Positions 1 through 9,393 are shown, counted from the first letter of the stretch. The stretch is DNA of 64,000 nucleotides from Prorocentrum cordatum (GCA_963575745.1 CAUYUJ010018898.1:20848-84847); one strand, 5' to 3'. Notes: a model not told the origin generated them from the letters alone. Numbers and translations are program-made.

Positions 1-632
1 CTCAGCCTCTGTGCCTCAGCCTGCCTCAGCCTCAGCCTGCCTCAGCATCAGCCTGCCTCAGCGTCTGCCTCAGCCTGCCTCAGCCTCAGCCTCAGCCTGC
101 TTCAGCCTCAGCCTCAGCCTGCCTTCAGCCTCGGCCTCAGCCTCAGCCTGCCTCAGCCTCAGCCTGCATCAGTCTCAGCCTCAGCCTCACCCTGCCTCAG
201 CATCAGCCTGCCTCAGTCTCAGCCTCAGCCTGCCTCAGCCTCAGCCTGCTTCAGCCTCAGCCTCAGTCTGCCTTCAGCCTCAGCCTCTGTGCCTCAGCCT
301 GCCTCAGCAGCCTGCAGCCTCAGCCTCAGCCTCAGCCTGCCTCAGCATCAGCCTGCCTCAGCGTCTGCCTCAGCCTGCCTCAGCCTCAGCCTCAGCCTGC
401 CTCAGCCTCAGCCTGCAGCCTCAGCCTCAGCCTCAGCCTGCCTCAGCATCAGCCTGCCTCAGCCTCAGCCTCAGCCTGCCTCAGCCTCAGCCTCAGCCTG
501 CAGCGTCTGCCTCAGCCTGCCTTCAGCCTCGGCCTCAGCCTCAGCCTGCCTCAGCCTCATCAGCCTCAGCCTGCCTGCCTCAGCCTCAGCCTCAGCATCA
601 GCATCACCATTCTCAGCCTCTGCATCAGCATC
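1..632. repeat. Hexanucleotide satellite (GCCTCA)n
   Basis: The first 630 bases are an almost uninterrupted GCCTCA array with occasional GCATCA variants and small length changes. All three forward frames stay open through it as Ser/Ala, Gln/Pro or Leu/Ser strings, which is a consequence of the repeat and not evidence of a gene. The array continues beyond the left edge of the window. Confidence 0.95.
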
Positions 633-1045
633 AAAATGTGGCCCGGGAATGGAGTTCTGGGAACTCGAAGATGGCCTACAGTTGGCTCCTGGCATTCAAA
701 ATGTGGCCCGGGAGTGGAGTTCTGGGCACTCGAAGAGCACGAAGTGGCCTACAGTTGGCTCCGGGCATTCAAAATGTGGCCCGGGAATGGAGTTCTGGGC
801 ACTCGAAGAGCACGAAGTGGCCTACAGTTGGCTCCGGGCATTCAAAATGTGGCCCGGGAATGGAGTTCTGGGAACTCGAAGAGCACGAAGTGGCCTACAG
901 TTGGCTCCGGGCATTCAAAATGTGGCCCGGGAATGGAGTTCTGGGAAGTCGAAGAGCACGAAGTGGCCTACAGTTGGCTCCAGGCATTCAGAATGTGGCC
1001 CGGGAATGGAGTTCTGGGAGGTCGAAGAGCACGAAGTGTGTGACT
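633..1045. repeat. 73-bp tandem repeat, about 5.6 copies
   Basis: The anchor AAAATGTGGCCCGGG recurs at 633, 698, 771, 844, 917 and (as AGAATG) 990. The spacing is 73 bp except for the first unit, which lacks about 8 bp. Units differ by a few substitutions. Because 73 is not a multiple of 3, frames rotate, so the long open frames here are not protein coding. Confidence 0.92.
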
Positions 1046-1169
1046 GTTTGCGAAAAGCGCATTCGGACACGAGTTCGGACACAGCTCCCCGGATGCCGCC
1101 CCGACCCCCCTGTGGAGTCATCTGCTGATCTCTTTTGAGTCCACTAGAAACCTATCAGCAAAAGCTGTT

Positions 1170-1240
1170 AGGTACCAAACTCCGACTATTGCTTGACTTT
1201 TGTTCTAAGATTCCTCCTGTAGAGGCACATGCCCGACTTC
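1170..1240. mobile_element. Family A element, decayed partial copy
   Basis: The right half of a family A miniature element is visible: a TTGCTTGAC-like interior followed by CCTCCTGTAGAGGCACATGC and CCGACTTC, matching the right terminal repeats of the intact copies at 5753-5910 and 54228-54382. A shortened left end may begin at GTTAGGTAC near 1168. No target duplication is visible. Confidence 0.5.
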
Positions 1241-1335
1241 CAAAAAAGTACGTGCAGCCGACCCCTATGCCCGGCGGAGGAGGCCGCCCCGCTGCCCCCC
1301 AGCTAGAGCCTCCAGCTATGGAGCCCTCCCGGAGG

Positions 1336-1516
1336 GGGCCCGAGCAGACGGGGTCGGAGGATCGCGCCGCATCGCCGAGGCATCGGCGAGGCATCGCCGA
1401 CGCGGGCGAGGCATCGGCGCCGTCGGCGCGGAGAAACACGGGCTCCACATCGAGCCGCACCGTCGATGCATCGGCGATGTGGCGCGACCCTCCGACCCCA
1501 TCTACTCGGACCCCAT
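1336..1516. repeat. Foldback (inverted repeat), arms about 55 bp
   Basis: The left arm (about 1343-1400, GGGTCGGAGG ATCGCGCC GC ATCGCC) is mirrored by the right arm (about 1465-1516, GGCGATGT GGCGCGACCC TCCGACCCC). The centre is rich in CATCGGCGA repeats. It resembles the other foldbacks in the window in size and symmetry but shares no obvious sequence with them. Confidence 0.65.
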
Positions 1517-1524
1517 GCAGGAGG

Positions 1525-1680
1525 CCTAGAGAGAGAGAGAGAGAGAACGCGCCGAGGGGGAGGAGGGAGGAGGAGGAGGAGGAGGAGGAGGAGGAGGAGG
1601 AGGAAAAGGAGAGGAGGAGGAGGAGAGGAGGAGAGGAGGAGGAGGAGGAGGAAGGAGGAGGGGAGGGGAGGAGGGGGCAG
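1525..1680. repeat. Purine tract, (GA)n then (GGA)n
   Basis: A short GA run is followed by about 110 bp of GGA triplets with A-rich interruptions. The acidic/Arg-rich frames on one strand and Ser/Leu-rich frames on the other are artefacts. Confidence 0.9.
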
Positions 1681-1849
1681 CCTAGGAGGAGCCCGCGCCG
1701 CCCACGCGGGGGCGGCTCTCTCTCTCTCTCTTCCCGCGCGCGCGGGGCGTTTCTTTGCGCTGCGCGGCTCTCTCTGGCCTCGCTCGCCGGGCGGGCGGGA
1801 AGGGGGTCCAGGGACACGCAGACAGACAGGCGCAGAGCCGACGCTCCAA

Positions 1850-2062
1850 GAAAAAATTGGAGCAGGAGGATTTCTGGCCGTGTTCGGCCTCCGGGGGCCA
1901 AAAAAAATTGGGGCGGGCGGTTTCTGGCCGTTCTCGGCCTCGGGGGACCCTCGCTGGGCCTCGGGAGCTTCAAAAAACGACCCAGGACGAAAACCTGGTC
2001 CCGGAGAAATGGTCCAGACCTCCGGGGCACACGCATCGAAAAAATTAGAGCAGCCGGATGTC
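1850..2062 (+). repeat. Dispersed repeat family E, copy 1
   Basis: A segment running GGCCTCGGGGGACCCTCGC, GGGCCTCGGGAGCTTCAAAA, GACCCAGGACGAAAAC, then ATGTCTTGGGG recurs as a reverse copy at 27405-27560, a forward copy at 59945-60075 and a more diverged reverse copy near 17695-17795. Just before it, 1850-1912 holds a small internal duplication of AAAAAATTGG and TTTCTGGCCG. Confidence 0.7.
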
Positions 2063-2063
2063 T

Positions 2064-2240
2064 TGGGGCACAGATCCCTGGATTGACCACGTGAGCGTTC
2101 TCTTCATCGGCGCTTCGACATTGGGCGGAAGGGGGGGAGGGGGGAGGTCTGGCTCCAGACATTTGCTGAGTGCGACTGTTTGCAGCAGTGCGTCCGATGG
2201 GGCTGACTCCACCTGCTCGAAACAGGCGCCAAAAAGCAGC
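2064..2240 (+). repeat. Dispersed repeat family K, copy 1
   Basis: Shares the order TGAGCGTTCTCTTC, TCGGCGCTT, a G-rich run, TCTGGCTCCAGAC, a CACCTGCTCGA-like stretch and CAGGCGCC with 2944-3067. The two copies lie about 880 bp apart in the same orientation, suggesting an old local duplication. Confidence 0.55.
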
Positions 2241-2592
2241 CAAGATCTACGCCATGAGAAGGAGGGGGAGGGGGTGGTGCCAGGGCCGGCGCCAATCGGC
2301 AAAACAATACATAAGAAAACGATGACCTCAGATCCCAGGATTCACCATAAATTCCATGTTTTCTGGACGGTCGTCTTCCCCTCCACCCTGAAATCCGACG
2401 TCTCGGAACATGCTGAAAAATAGCGAGAAATCACGACAGAAGCCCTGGGCCCCATCTCAATGCGTCACTTTGCGAGTCAGATCGATATGTGAGGGTCCAG
2501 GAGGCCCGAAACCGGGCAAAAACGTCCGGTGTGAGAAAACTGCAACGCCAGGATCTCAGGACACTTCTCGTATCTTCCATGTTTTCCGGGGC

Positions 2593-2700
2593 ATCGAGGA
2601 GGAGGAGGAGGAGGAGTAGGAGGAGGAGGGAGAGGAGGAGGAGGAGGAGGAGGAGGAGGAGGAGAAAGAGGAGGAGGAGGAGGAGGAGGAGGACGAGGTC
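2593..2700. repeat. (GGA)n microsatellite
   Basis: About 105 bp of GGA triplets. The open frames across it encode only low-complexity Arg/Glu/Gly or Ser/Pro runs. Confidence 0.92.
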
Positions 2701-2877
2701 GATGGTCCCCCCTTGTCTTCCATTGTCTGTGCCTGTGTGTCCTCGTCCCTCCCGAAAGGATGACGGGGTGCGCCTCTGCTCGGGCACCCTCCCCCGGAGG
2801 CGCCAGAGCATCTAACAACAGCCCTCCCCGAACCGGCATCGATCCTATGCCTCGGCCCGACTGCAGCTCCCCCACTC

Positions 2878-3067
2878 TCCTGGGATCGACGATGCTTGTG
2901 AACGTTCTCTTGCTCGGCGCTTCACAGATCTCAGGATTCGCCATGTGAGCGTCGTCTTCGTCGGCGCTTGGGGGGAAAAGGGGGAGGGCAGGGCGGCTCT
3001 GGCTCCAGACCTCTCTCTGGAACCGCGCGTCCTGCGCGGGAGACTCCGCACTGCTCGACACTGGCGC
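2878..3067 (+). repeat. Dispersed repeat family K, copy 2
   Basis: Second copy of the unit at 2064-2240, recognisable from GTGAGCGTCGTCTTC, GTCGGCGCTT, CTCTGGCTCCAGACCT and CTGCTCGACACTGGCGCC. It is preceded by a further partial unit (GTGAACGTTCTCTTGC, CTCGGCGCTTC). Confidence 0.55.
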
Positions 3068-3289
3068 CCCCCCCCCCCAAAAAAAAACCAGGAGCTGCTC
3101 CAGGGAGGAGGGGGGGGGAGGGGGCAGGGGCGCGCGAGGGCCCGCGCCGCGTGGCCCCAAAAGAAGGAGCAGGGAGGCGCGATTACGCCGATTCTCTGCG
3201 CCTGCGTGTCCTGGTCCCTCCCGACCGGGCAGGAGCGGGGCGCGCCTCTCGCGGGAGGAACCGGCGGAGGAGGGCCCCGGCTGGCAGGC

Positions 3290-3550
3290 GAGGTCGAGGC
3301 GGAGGTGCCCACAGGCAGGCTGGCCTGGCCGATAAAGATCGACAGGGGGCCATGGGCGAGCCCTGCCCCTGGCCCCCACGATTTCTGAGGGGGCGGGTTG
3401 GGGTCCACTTCGCTCGGGAGCTCCCCAGCGAAGTGGACCCCACCCTCCCCCTCAGAAACCGTGGGGGGCAGGGGCAGGGTTCGCATGTGTCCCCCTAGAG
3501 GTCGAGGCGGAGTTGCCCACAGGCAGGCTGGCCTGGCCGATGAAGAACGA
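3290..3550. repeat. Foldback flanked by a 52-bp direct repeat
   Basis: A near-perfect inverted repeat has arms of about 75 nt (3345-3420 and 3421-3495) meeting at GGGAGCTCCC; the inner arms are GGGGTCCACTTCGCT and AGCGAAGTGGACCCC. The outer sides carry a direct repeat beginning AGGTCGAGGCGGAG and ending CTGGCCTGGCCGAT at 3290-3343 and 3499-3550. Such a block could form a very stable hairpin. Confidence 0.85.
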
Positions 3551-3884
3551 GCAGGTCATCGATGCTCAATCTGCTCTGCTGCGCCTGATGTCTGCAGAGC
3601 CTCCGCAAGCGGCCCTTGCGCTCCCCGAGCGCCTCTAAAACGGTGGATGGGCGCTACGGCGCCCATGGCATGGAAGGAAGCTCATTAACACAGTGCCAGA
3701 AGCAGGCGAGATGGCCGCCCAGAACGGGAAGGCGGAGAGAAGAGGGGGGCGAAGGCGGCGGGAGCAAGGCGACGCCAATTCTCTGTTTGTGTTTTGTTTA
3801 CTCTCTGCCTGAAGAATACGCTGCTGCGCTCTGTTGCTTCTGTATGTTTCGAGAGCCGACGCCACGCCACGCCGACGGCGCTGA

Positions 3885-4232
3885 TGATGGAAGAAGAAAA
3901 AGTACATACATATGAACATTCGAAGGTCCGCGCGGGTTCCTTGGATCGGCGCTGGCCTTATGCCGGGCCTGTCCCCCATACAGGGGGGATTTTCAACAAA
4001 AAATAAAATACCCCCAAAATCGTCAAAACATAGTCCAAACATAGCCTGGGGACCATGTTTGGATTATTTGTTGACCGTTTTGGGGGTACGTTTGGGGGTA
4101 CTTTTTATTCTCTTCGTCGAAAAATCCCCCTGTAGGGGGACACGCCCGACGTAACGCTGGCCCCCTCCGTGTCCGTGGCGCGCGGAGCGCGCCTGGAGCG
4201 GCGTCGGAGGCACCGCCAGAGGGGGCGCGGGG
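3885..4232 (+). mobile_element. Family B foldback element, copy 1, interrupted
   Basis: The left arm is seen as AGTACATACATATGAACATT, CGAAGGTCCGCG and TTGGATCGGCGCTGGCC. The central hairpin GTGGCGCGCGGAGCGCGCC follows at about 4174. The right arm is lost after the GCC/GGC-rich centre. A family A element (3958-4154) is inserted between GGATCGGCGCTGGCC and CCCCTCCGTG; the intact copies at 8284-8480 and 51636-51798 show that these two parts are normally contiguous. Confidence 0.75.
3958..4154 (+). mobile_element. Family A miniature inverted-repeat element, copy 1, with 8-bp target duplication
   Basis: A 197-bp element. The left end reads TTATGCCGGGCCTGTCCCCC and the right end is its near complement (GGGGGACACGCCCGACGTAA); the terminal inverted repeats run about 34 bp to the AAAATCCCCC step. 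It is flanked on both sides by CGCTGGCC (3950-3957 and 4155-4162), a perfect 8-bp target site duplication. The interior holds the family signature CATAGCCTGGGGACCATG, TTGGATTATTTGTTGAC. It encodes nothing. An 8-bp duplication fits hAT, P or Merlin transposases; the supplier is unknown. Confidence 0.92.
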
Positions 4233-4343
4233 TCCCAATACCCCGGCCCGGCCCCCGGAGCAGCCATGCACGGGCAGCGGCGCGCCCGGCCTGGCCAGGA
4301 GGGCAGGCAGCCAGACCTAGGAGGGGCCTAGCCAGGACGGGGC

Positions 4344-4563
4344 CTCCTCCTCCTCCTCCTCCTCCTCCTCCTCCTCCTCCTCCTCCTCTCCTCCTCCTCC
4401 TCCTCCTCCTCCTCCTCCTCCTCCTCCTCCTCCTCCTCCTCCTCCTCCTCCTCCTCCTCCTCCTCCTCCTCCTCCTCCTCCTCCTCCTCCTCCTCCTCCT
4501 CCTCTCCTCCTCCTCCTCCTCCTCTCCTCCTCCTCCTCCTCCCCCTCCTCCTCCTCCTCCTCC
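4344..4563. repeat. (TCC)n microsatellite, about 220 bp
   Basis: Nearly pure TCC with four phase slips. No coding exon could be recognised next to it. Confidence 0.95.
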
Positions 4564-4868
4564 ACGTGCCATTACATGTCGAAACGCTGCCATGAGGAAC
4601 CCTAGACAAGAGACGAGGCCCATTTTCTCTCCCACAGGCTAAACCTCGACTGCACACAGAAAAGACATGGGGAGAGCATGAGACGGACTGGGAAACTATG
4701 AAGGAACAGTGAGCCCCTCCCCGACGAAAAGGGCTCCTTCTTCGGCGGCCCGACTGTTGCTGGCGCCCTCCGAGAAGAAGCCGCAGGGGCGCCATGCTAC
4801 GAGCGAGACTCGCCACCGCGCCGCGAGGCACCGAACGAAATGTTATCGGGCCCCTTTGGGCCCCCGTC

Positions 4869-4987
4869 ACGGTAGGCTCGCGCGGCGTCGGCGCGCGCGC
4901 TCAGGCTTTTGACACAGCGTCGATCGCTCCACCTCGAACCGATCGCGGCCCCGATCGTTCCGTGTGGAACCCCGTCGGGTCCTGTAG
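4869..4987 (+). mobile_element. Family N inverted-repeat element, copy 1
   Basis: A 119-bp unit starting CGGTAGGCTCGCGCGGCGTC and ending CCCCGTCGGGTCCTGTAGC. Between lie TTTTGACACAGCGTCGATCG, CTCCACCTCGAACCGATCGC and CGATCGTTCC. It matches, in reverse orientation, the 119-bp copy at 62933-63051 and the longer relative at 40812-41000. Confidence 0.75.
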
Positions 4988-4999
4988 CATGCCCGCGTC

Positions 5000-5740
5000 C
5001 CTCGGTGCTTCCGCGTCGCTCCATCACGTCCGGCATTCAGCCTGCAACGCCCTCGCCGGCGTCGCCGGCGCGCCATCGCCGCAGGAACCTACCGTTTGGC
5101 CCCCAGGGAGTGTTCCGGCAGACTTTGTCACTCCGCGGCCCCGGGGCTCCGGGCCCCTCGCCCGGGAATGGACTCTCGCCCCCTGTCGAGGTGGTGTTCT
5201 GGCCCCGCGGCCAGGCAACGGCCGAACAGGTGGGTCATCGGATGCTGAAGATGCCCGCCTGAGACCAGCCAGCTCCTGGATTCCCCCGGCATCCTCGGCG
5301 ACTCTTTGCGAGGCAAGGATCTGCCCACATCCACCGCCTGGGAACCGACGTCCTGGCGCCCCAGCGGGCGGTGGTTATGGATACAGTTTGGCCCCCTGGG
5401 GCCCGAATATTGAAGGGGCCCCAGGGCACACAAATAAATACACACAAATAAAACGATTCCCCATATTTTCCCATATTTTCTGGGTCTGTCTTCCCCCCCA
5501 CTTCCCATATTTTCCCATATTTTCTGGGGAATCGGGGATTAATTGTGTCTGTGTGTTTCTTTTCCTCCTGAAATATGTCCATAGCCACCGCCTGCCGAGG
5601 TCCGAGAAAATGGATCCCCCAGGCGGTGGTCACGTGTAGATTCCCGCCTCGGACTCCTGGCGTTCCTCGGACCCCCCCCGCGCGACGCTGTCCCCGAGGC
5701 CTCGGGAGCACGCTTTTTGGGCGTCCACGCCCCCACGTGT
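5000..5740. other. Intergenic, no recognisable gene
   Basis: No coherent protein is seen on either strand. The only structure is a duplicated CCATATTTTCCCATATTTTC block at 5460-5485 and 5506-5527, together with two occurrences of an AATGGATCC / CCGCCTG-type palindromic patch. GC-rich flanks give long chance frames. Confidence 0.5.
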
Positions 5741-5752
5741 CCCACCACGACC

Positions 5753-5910
5753 TTAGGTCGGGCATGTCCCTCTACAGGAGGAGTACTCCACAATAGTCAG
5801 AAAATAGTCTGGGCACGATTTATGGATTATTTGCTGACTCCTTTGAATATCTTTTTGCTATTCTTATTTGTCCCCCCAAATCCGCCTGTAGGGGGACACG
5901 CCCGACCTAA
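5753..5910 (+). mobile_element. Family A element, copy 2
   Basis: 158 bp. The left terminal repeat TTAGGTCGGGCATGTCCC is complementary to the right terminus GGGGGACACGCCCGACCTAA. The interior contains AAAATAGTCTGGGCACGATT and ATGGATTATTTGCTGAC. The flanks CCACGACC and CCATGGCC agree at 6 of 8 positions, so they are compatible with a decayed 8-bp target duplication. Confidence 0.88.
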
Positions 5911-5919
5911 CCATGGCCA

Positions 5920-6960
5920 CGAGCGGCAATCCTCGGGCCATCTCTGGAGCACATTAGGACGTCTCGGAGGGCCTGGGGGGCTGCACAACGAGCCCGATTG
6001 ATCGGAAAACGCACATTCGCCGCACGTGAGTTTGACAGAATCAGCCCGTCGGGCTTCAGAACGTCCAAGACGCACCAAGAGGCCCCCAGGATCGCGCGCG
6101 ACCAAGGTTTGCAAGATGACCCCACAGAGGCACCCAAGAGACGCCCCGAGACGGCCGTGAAAGGGGACCGAGGCGGGAGGCTCGAGCTGCAATCTGTAAC
6201 CCTCTGCCCCTAAACGTGGGAACCAGCACACAGAATGGCAGCAATAAACAGGAGTTAGAAGTCGCAGGAGCCATCACAGTCCAAATCAGCGTAGGGACTC
6301 AGCTAGGGGAGCAAAAGAGAAGTAGCGGCAGAAGGAGTACGCATCCAAGCTAGAGAAATTCATAGGAGCAGTAATGTTGTGAATGTTGATGGTCGGTCGC
6401 ACTAGTACCTGTGCCACTGGTCGTAGCAGATACGCGTGATGGTAGTACGAGACCACGCGATGACTATCCGCGGCGATGCAAACTACAAGCCGCGGCAGCC
6501 GAAGTGGAGGGAGGGGGCGAGGCCGAAGGGGAGGGCGGGGGGGGGACAAGGGCAAGAGAGAGAGAGAGAGAGAGCGCGAGGCAGAGAAGGGAGGAGCAGG
6601 GGAAGGGGAGGCGCGGGCGGGGAAAGAACAAATTGCCTGACGAGATGTAGATGCGTGCTCGAAGACATGCTTGCTTTCAACTTGTGTGCCTTCACGAAAC
6701 AAGACTCTCAAACCTTCCTGCCTACAGAAAGGTTCTGCCTTCGAAAAATGGTTGCCTTCGAAATGTCGAACTGCCTTCAAAAGAAGGAGAGGGGGAAGGA
6801 ACGAGGGGGCGGAGGGATTGGACAGAAGGCGCACGAACGACACACATTCGGCTGCTCCCGCAGAGAGCGTGCCGAAATGGCGTCGAGACTGGCCAGCACG
6901 CTCGCTATAGAGCCCGCCGCGAGCACTCGCACGCGCGCAGCGCGCTGGGCGATGGATGAA
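5920..6960. other. Intergenic, no recognisable gene
   Basis: Mixed GC-rich sequence with a GA-rich tract (about 6490-6640). Frames on both strands encode low-complexity Arg/Ser/Pro strings. A cluster of GCCTTC motifs at 6690-6785 is the only repetition seen. Confidence 0.45.
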
Positions 6961-6964
6961 CAAC

Positions 6965-7365
6965 TGTATAACTTTATAACTCTGCGAACTGCGACACTTG
7001 GGGCGCAGGCAGCAATTCCGGCACGCGTTAACACTCGATCCGCCGCCGCTCCTGCAGCGGTTGGTGCAAGGCGAAGCAATAGTTAGGACCCCCCCAAGGA
7101 TCGAGCCCAAGGGTGCGCTCAGTTTGGTGGCCGAGTCCCTGCGCGTTTGGCCTTCCTGGCAGAAAATGATCCACAGTGCAAAGCTCGGGAAGAAGGATTC
7201 CACGGACCCTCCCCCCAGGCCCCCCGCCCAAGGACACCAACCCCCGCGCCCGCCCGAGCGCGGTGGCGGAATCGCGCGGCAGCGCAACTGAATAATACTG
7301 CGAGCTGCGTCAGCTTCGACGCAGGCAGCAATCTGGGCACGCGCTACTATTCGATACACTCCGAA
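6965..7365 (+). repeat. About 85-bp direct repeat, two copies
   Basis: Copies at about 6965-7050 and 7283-7365 share the order CTGCGAACTGCG / CTGCGAGCTGCG, GCGCAGGCAGCAAT, GGCACGCG and CTCGATCC / TTCGATAC. The first copy also carries TATAACTTTATAACT. The intervening 230 bp is unique. Confidence 0.6.
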
Positions 7366-7484
7366 CGTGTGTGAACGCCCACGTGGGCTTTTGTCAACCG
7401 AACCCCTTCGATAGTTACGAAGCAGGCGGTGCAGTGAGGGCCGGCACGAGCTGCGTGTGCTGTCGGTGAAGCTGAACGGGGTGA

Positions 7485-7506
7485 ACACACACACACACAC
7501 ACACAT
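7485..7506. repeat. (CA)n microsatellite
   Basis: Eleven CA dinucleotides. Confidence 0.9.
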
Positions 7507-7700
7507 CGGGCCAACACACGTCCTGAGGATCATCGAAACATGGAGTAGGGATCCGTGGATCCGGCGCGTACGCCAGTTTCGCCTCGCCTGGCGACGGAAC
7601 GCGCCGAGCCTCTGTGGAGACGGGACCCGCCGCCAGTCCAAGCGCCTTCGTCCACGCTCGCGCTTCTTCGAGCAATGCTGCAGCAATGCGCCCTGGCCAC

Positions 7701-7864
7701 TCCCCCTCCCCCTCCGCCTCATCCTCCTCCTCCTCCCTCCTCCCTCCTCCTCCTCCTCCTCCTCCTCCTCCTCCTCCGCCTCCTCCTCCTCCTCCTCCTC
7801 CTCCGCCTCCTCCTCCTCCGCCTCCGCCTCTGCCTCCTCCTCCTCCTCCTCCTCCTCCTCCTCC
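7701..7864. repeat. (TCC)n microsatellite
   Basis: About 160 bp of TCC with GCC interruptions. The following 100 bp (GGATCGGCGAC, GGGCCCCCCTTGG) resembles part of a family B arm, and two isolated B-like ends (AGGGGAACGAAGAGTGGC near 7976, AGGGGAACAAAAAGTGGCAT near 8096) follow. Confidence 0.85.
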
Positions 7865-8283
7865 CCGGGATCGGCGACGCGTCGCCGCTGGATCGGCGAC
7901 GGGCCCCCCTTGGAGCGCATGGCCGCCCCCTCCGTGGGCGGGGAGAGCCGTCGGGCCCCATGCCGGCCACGAAGAGGGGAACGAAGAGTGGCGGAGGAGG
8001 CCACGTGCGAACCCTACCCTTCACGGCAGGACGAGGGCTAGAGGCTACGTCCACTCTCAAAAGAACAGAGCGGCACAAGCACGAACTTTCGGATAGGGGA
8101 ACAAAAAGTGGCATAGGAGACCCTGAGAAGTCGTGGGGTGGTGGGGTTGGGTTCGCACGTGGCCTCCGAATGCATCGGATCGGCGGTCGAGACGAGTCGG
8201 AACGGCGGAAACAGCTCGGAAGAGGTCGGGTCGGGGGGAATCGCATGGGCGGGAGGCGGTCGGGGGGTCGGGAGCGCTTTGGG

Positions 8284-8480
8284 TAGGGAACCGAAAAGTG
8301 ACATAAACATCAAAACTCGGAGGTCCTCGCGGATTTCTCGGATCGGCGCTGGACCCCCCTGCCTGGCGCGCGGAGCGCGCCAGGGGCGGCGCCGGAGGCG
8401 CCGCCAGGGGGCCCCAGCGCCGATGCGAGAAATCCGCGGACCTCCAAGTTATTATGTTTATGTCACTTTTCGTTCCTCTA
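8284..8480 (+). mobile_element. Family B foldback element, copy 2 (complete)
   Basis: 197 bp, almost entirely palindromic. Left end TAGGGAACCGAAAAGTGACA, right end its complement (TGTCACTTTTCGTTCCTCTA). The arms continue through ACTCGGAGGTCC, GCGGATTTCTCGG and ATCGGCGCTGG. The centre is the hairpin TGGCGCGCGGAGCGCGCCA followed by GGCGGCGCCGGAGGCGCCGCC. No convincing target duplication was found. It encodes no protein, so it would be a non-autonomous element. Confidence 0.88.
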
Positions 8481-8529
8481 ACGAAGGGGGGCGACTGGGG
8501 ATCGAGGGGCTCCCAACCGGAGCGTAGCC

Positions 8530-8685
8530 TCAGGTCGGGCCTGTCCCTACAGGGAGATTTTGGACGAAGATCCAACAAGTGGCCAAAAAACGTTCCAAAA
8601 GTGCTCAAAAACAGTCACAGAATCATCCCCCCACCATTTTTGGACTATTTTTGAATATCCCGCCTATAGAGGGACAGGTCGGAGA
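8530..8685 (+). mobile_element. Family A element, copy 3 (diverged)
   Basis: About 156 bp, starting TCAGGTCGGGCCTGTCCCTA and ending with CGCCTATAGAGGGACAGGTC and GGAG. The interior includes ATTTTTGGACTATTTTTGAA. Termini have decayed and no target duplication remains. Confidence 0.7.
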
Positions 8686-8825
8686 TGGACAGACCTCCCT
8701 TTGGTAAAACGTGGTTTAGTGAAAACGACCTCGGGCCCCAATCTGGCGGGCGCTGACGGCCGCGGCGCCATTCTCGAGAACCGAAAGCGGACAATTCACT
8801 CATCGACGTGTCAGGGTAGGAGGTC

Positions 8826-9053
8826 TGTCCACCCCCGAACATTGGAGGCCTGGACATTGGCACCAACACCAACACAGGGGGCTGCCTCCACAGGGGGAAG
8901 ATGATCTTAGATTTCGGTGTTGGTGGTAATACTTCGGCCACCGTGGAAGCCAAAAAATTACCACCATCACCGAGATCGGGATCTTCTTCCCTCGGTGGAG
9001 GCACACCGCCGAAATTGGTGTTGGTGTCAACCTCTAGGCCTGCGATGTCCACC
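8826..9053. repeat. 228-bp foldback, arms about 113 bp
   Basis: The left arm contains AGGCCTGGACATTGGCACCA, ACACCAACACAG, GAAGATGATCTTAGATTTCG and TGGTGGTAAT. The right arm reads back as ATTACCACCATCACC, GAGATCGGGATCTTC, TTGGTGTTGGTGTC and GGCCTGCGATGTCC. The centre is GGCCACCGTGGAAGCC near 8940-8955. The two arms differ by about one base in seven, so this is an old hairpin element. Confidence 0.85.
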
Positions 9054-9061
9054 CCGGACCC

Positions 9062-9253
9062 GGCTGCGAGCCGGGGGAAGCGAGAAGGGGCGGGCCTTCT
9101 CGGAAGGCTCGGAAGTTCCCCAGCCTTCCGAGAAGTGTTCTGAGCCTTCCCCGTAGGCACCAAGACACCTCTCAGAAGTCGCGAGGGCTTCCGAGGAGTC
9201 CCGCCGCCTTCTGAGGAGGCCGTCTCCCTCTCACTTCCCCCCCTCGCTCGCCG
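9062..9253 (+). mobile_element. Family J element, copy 1
   Basis: The left end GGCTGCGAGCCGGGGGAAGC and GAGAAGGGGCGGGCCTTCTC are mirrored by the right end GAGGAGGCCGTCTCCCTCTC, ACTTCCCCCCCTCGCTCGCC. The right end is strongly pyrimidine-rich. The same family forms an intron-like insertion at 62133-62280. No coding sequence is evident next to this copy. Confidence 0.75.
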
Positions 9254-9254
9254 C

Positions 9255-9333
9255 CTGTTGAATTTTCCTCCTGTTCTTTTTTACTATTTTTGATGTTTAC
9301 CTTTCCTCCTGTAGAGAGACATACCCGACGTAA
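9255..9333 (+). mobile_element. Family A element, 3' fragment (copy 4)
   Basis: Only the right side is present: TTTTACTATTTTTGATG then CCTCCTGTAGAGAGACATAC and CCGACGTAA. No left terminal repeat occurs upstream; the sequence there is the end of a J element. Confidence 0.65.
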
Positions 9334-9393
9334 TCCAAGCCGTGCGAGAAGAAACCTGCACCGAACTCGAGCGCACCTTCTCGAGGATCTTCT

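Noticed and set aside
1155-2243. Long open frames on both strands (over 300 codons) at 1.1-2.2 kb
   Set aside because: They run through GGA tracts and a dispersed repeat, are Ser/Arg/Glu/Pro strings, and have no domain; GC-rich repeats explain the openness.
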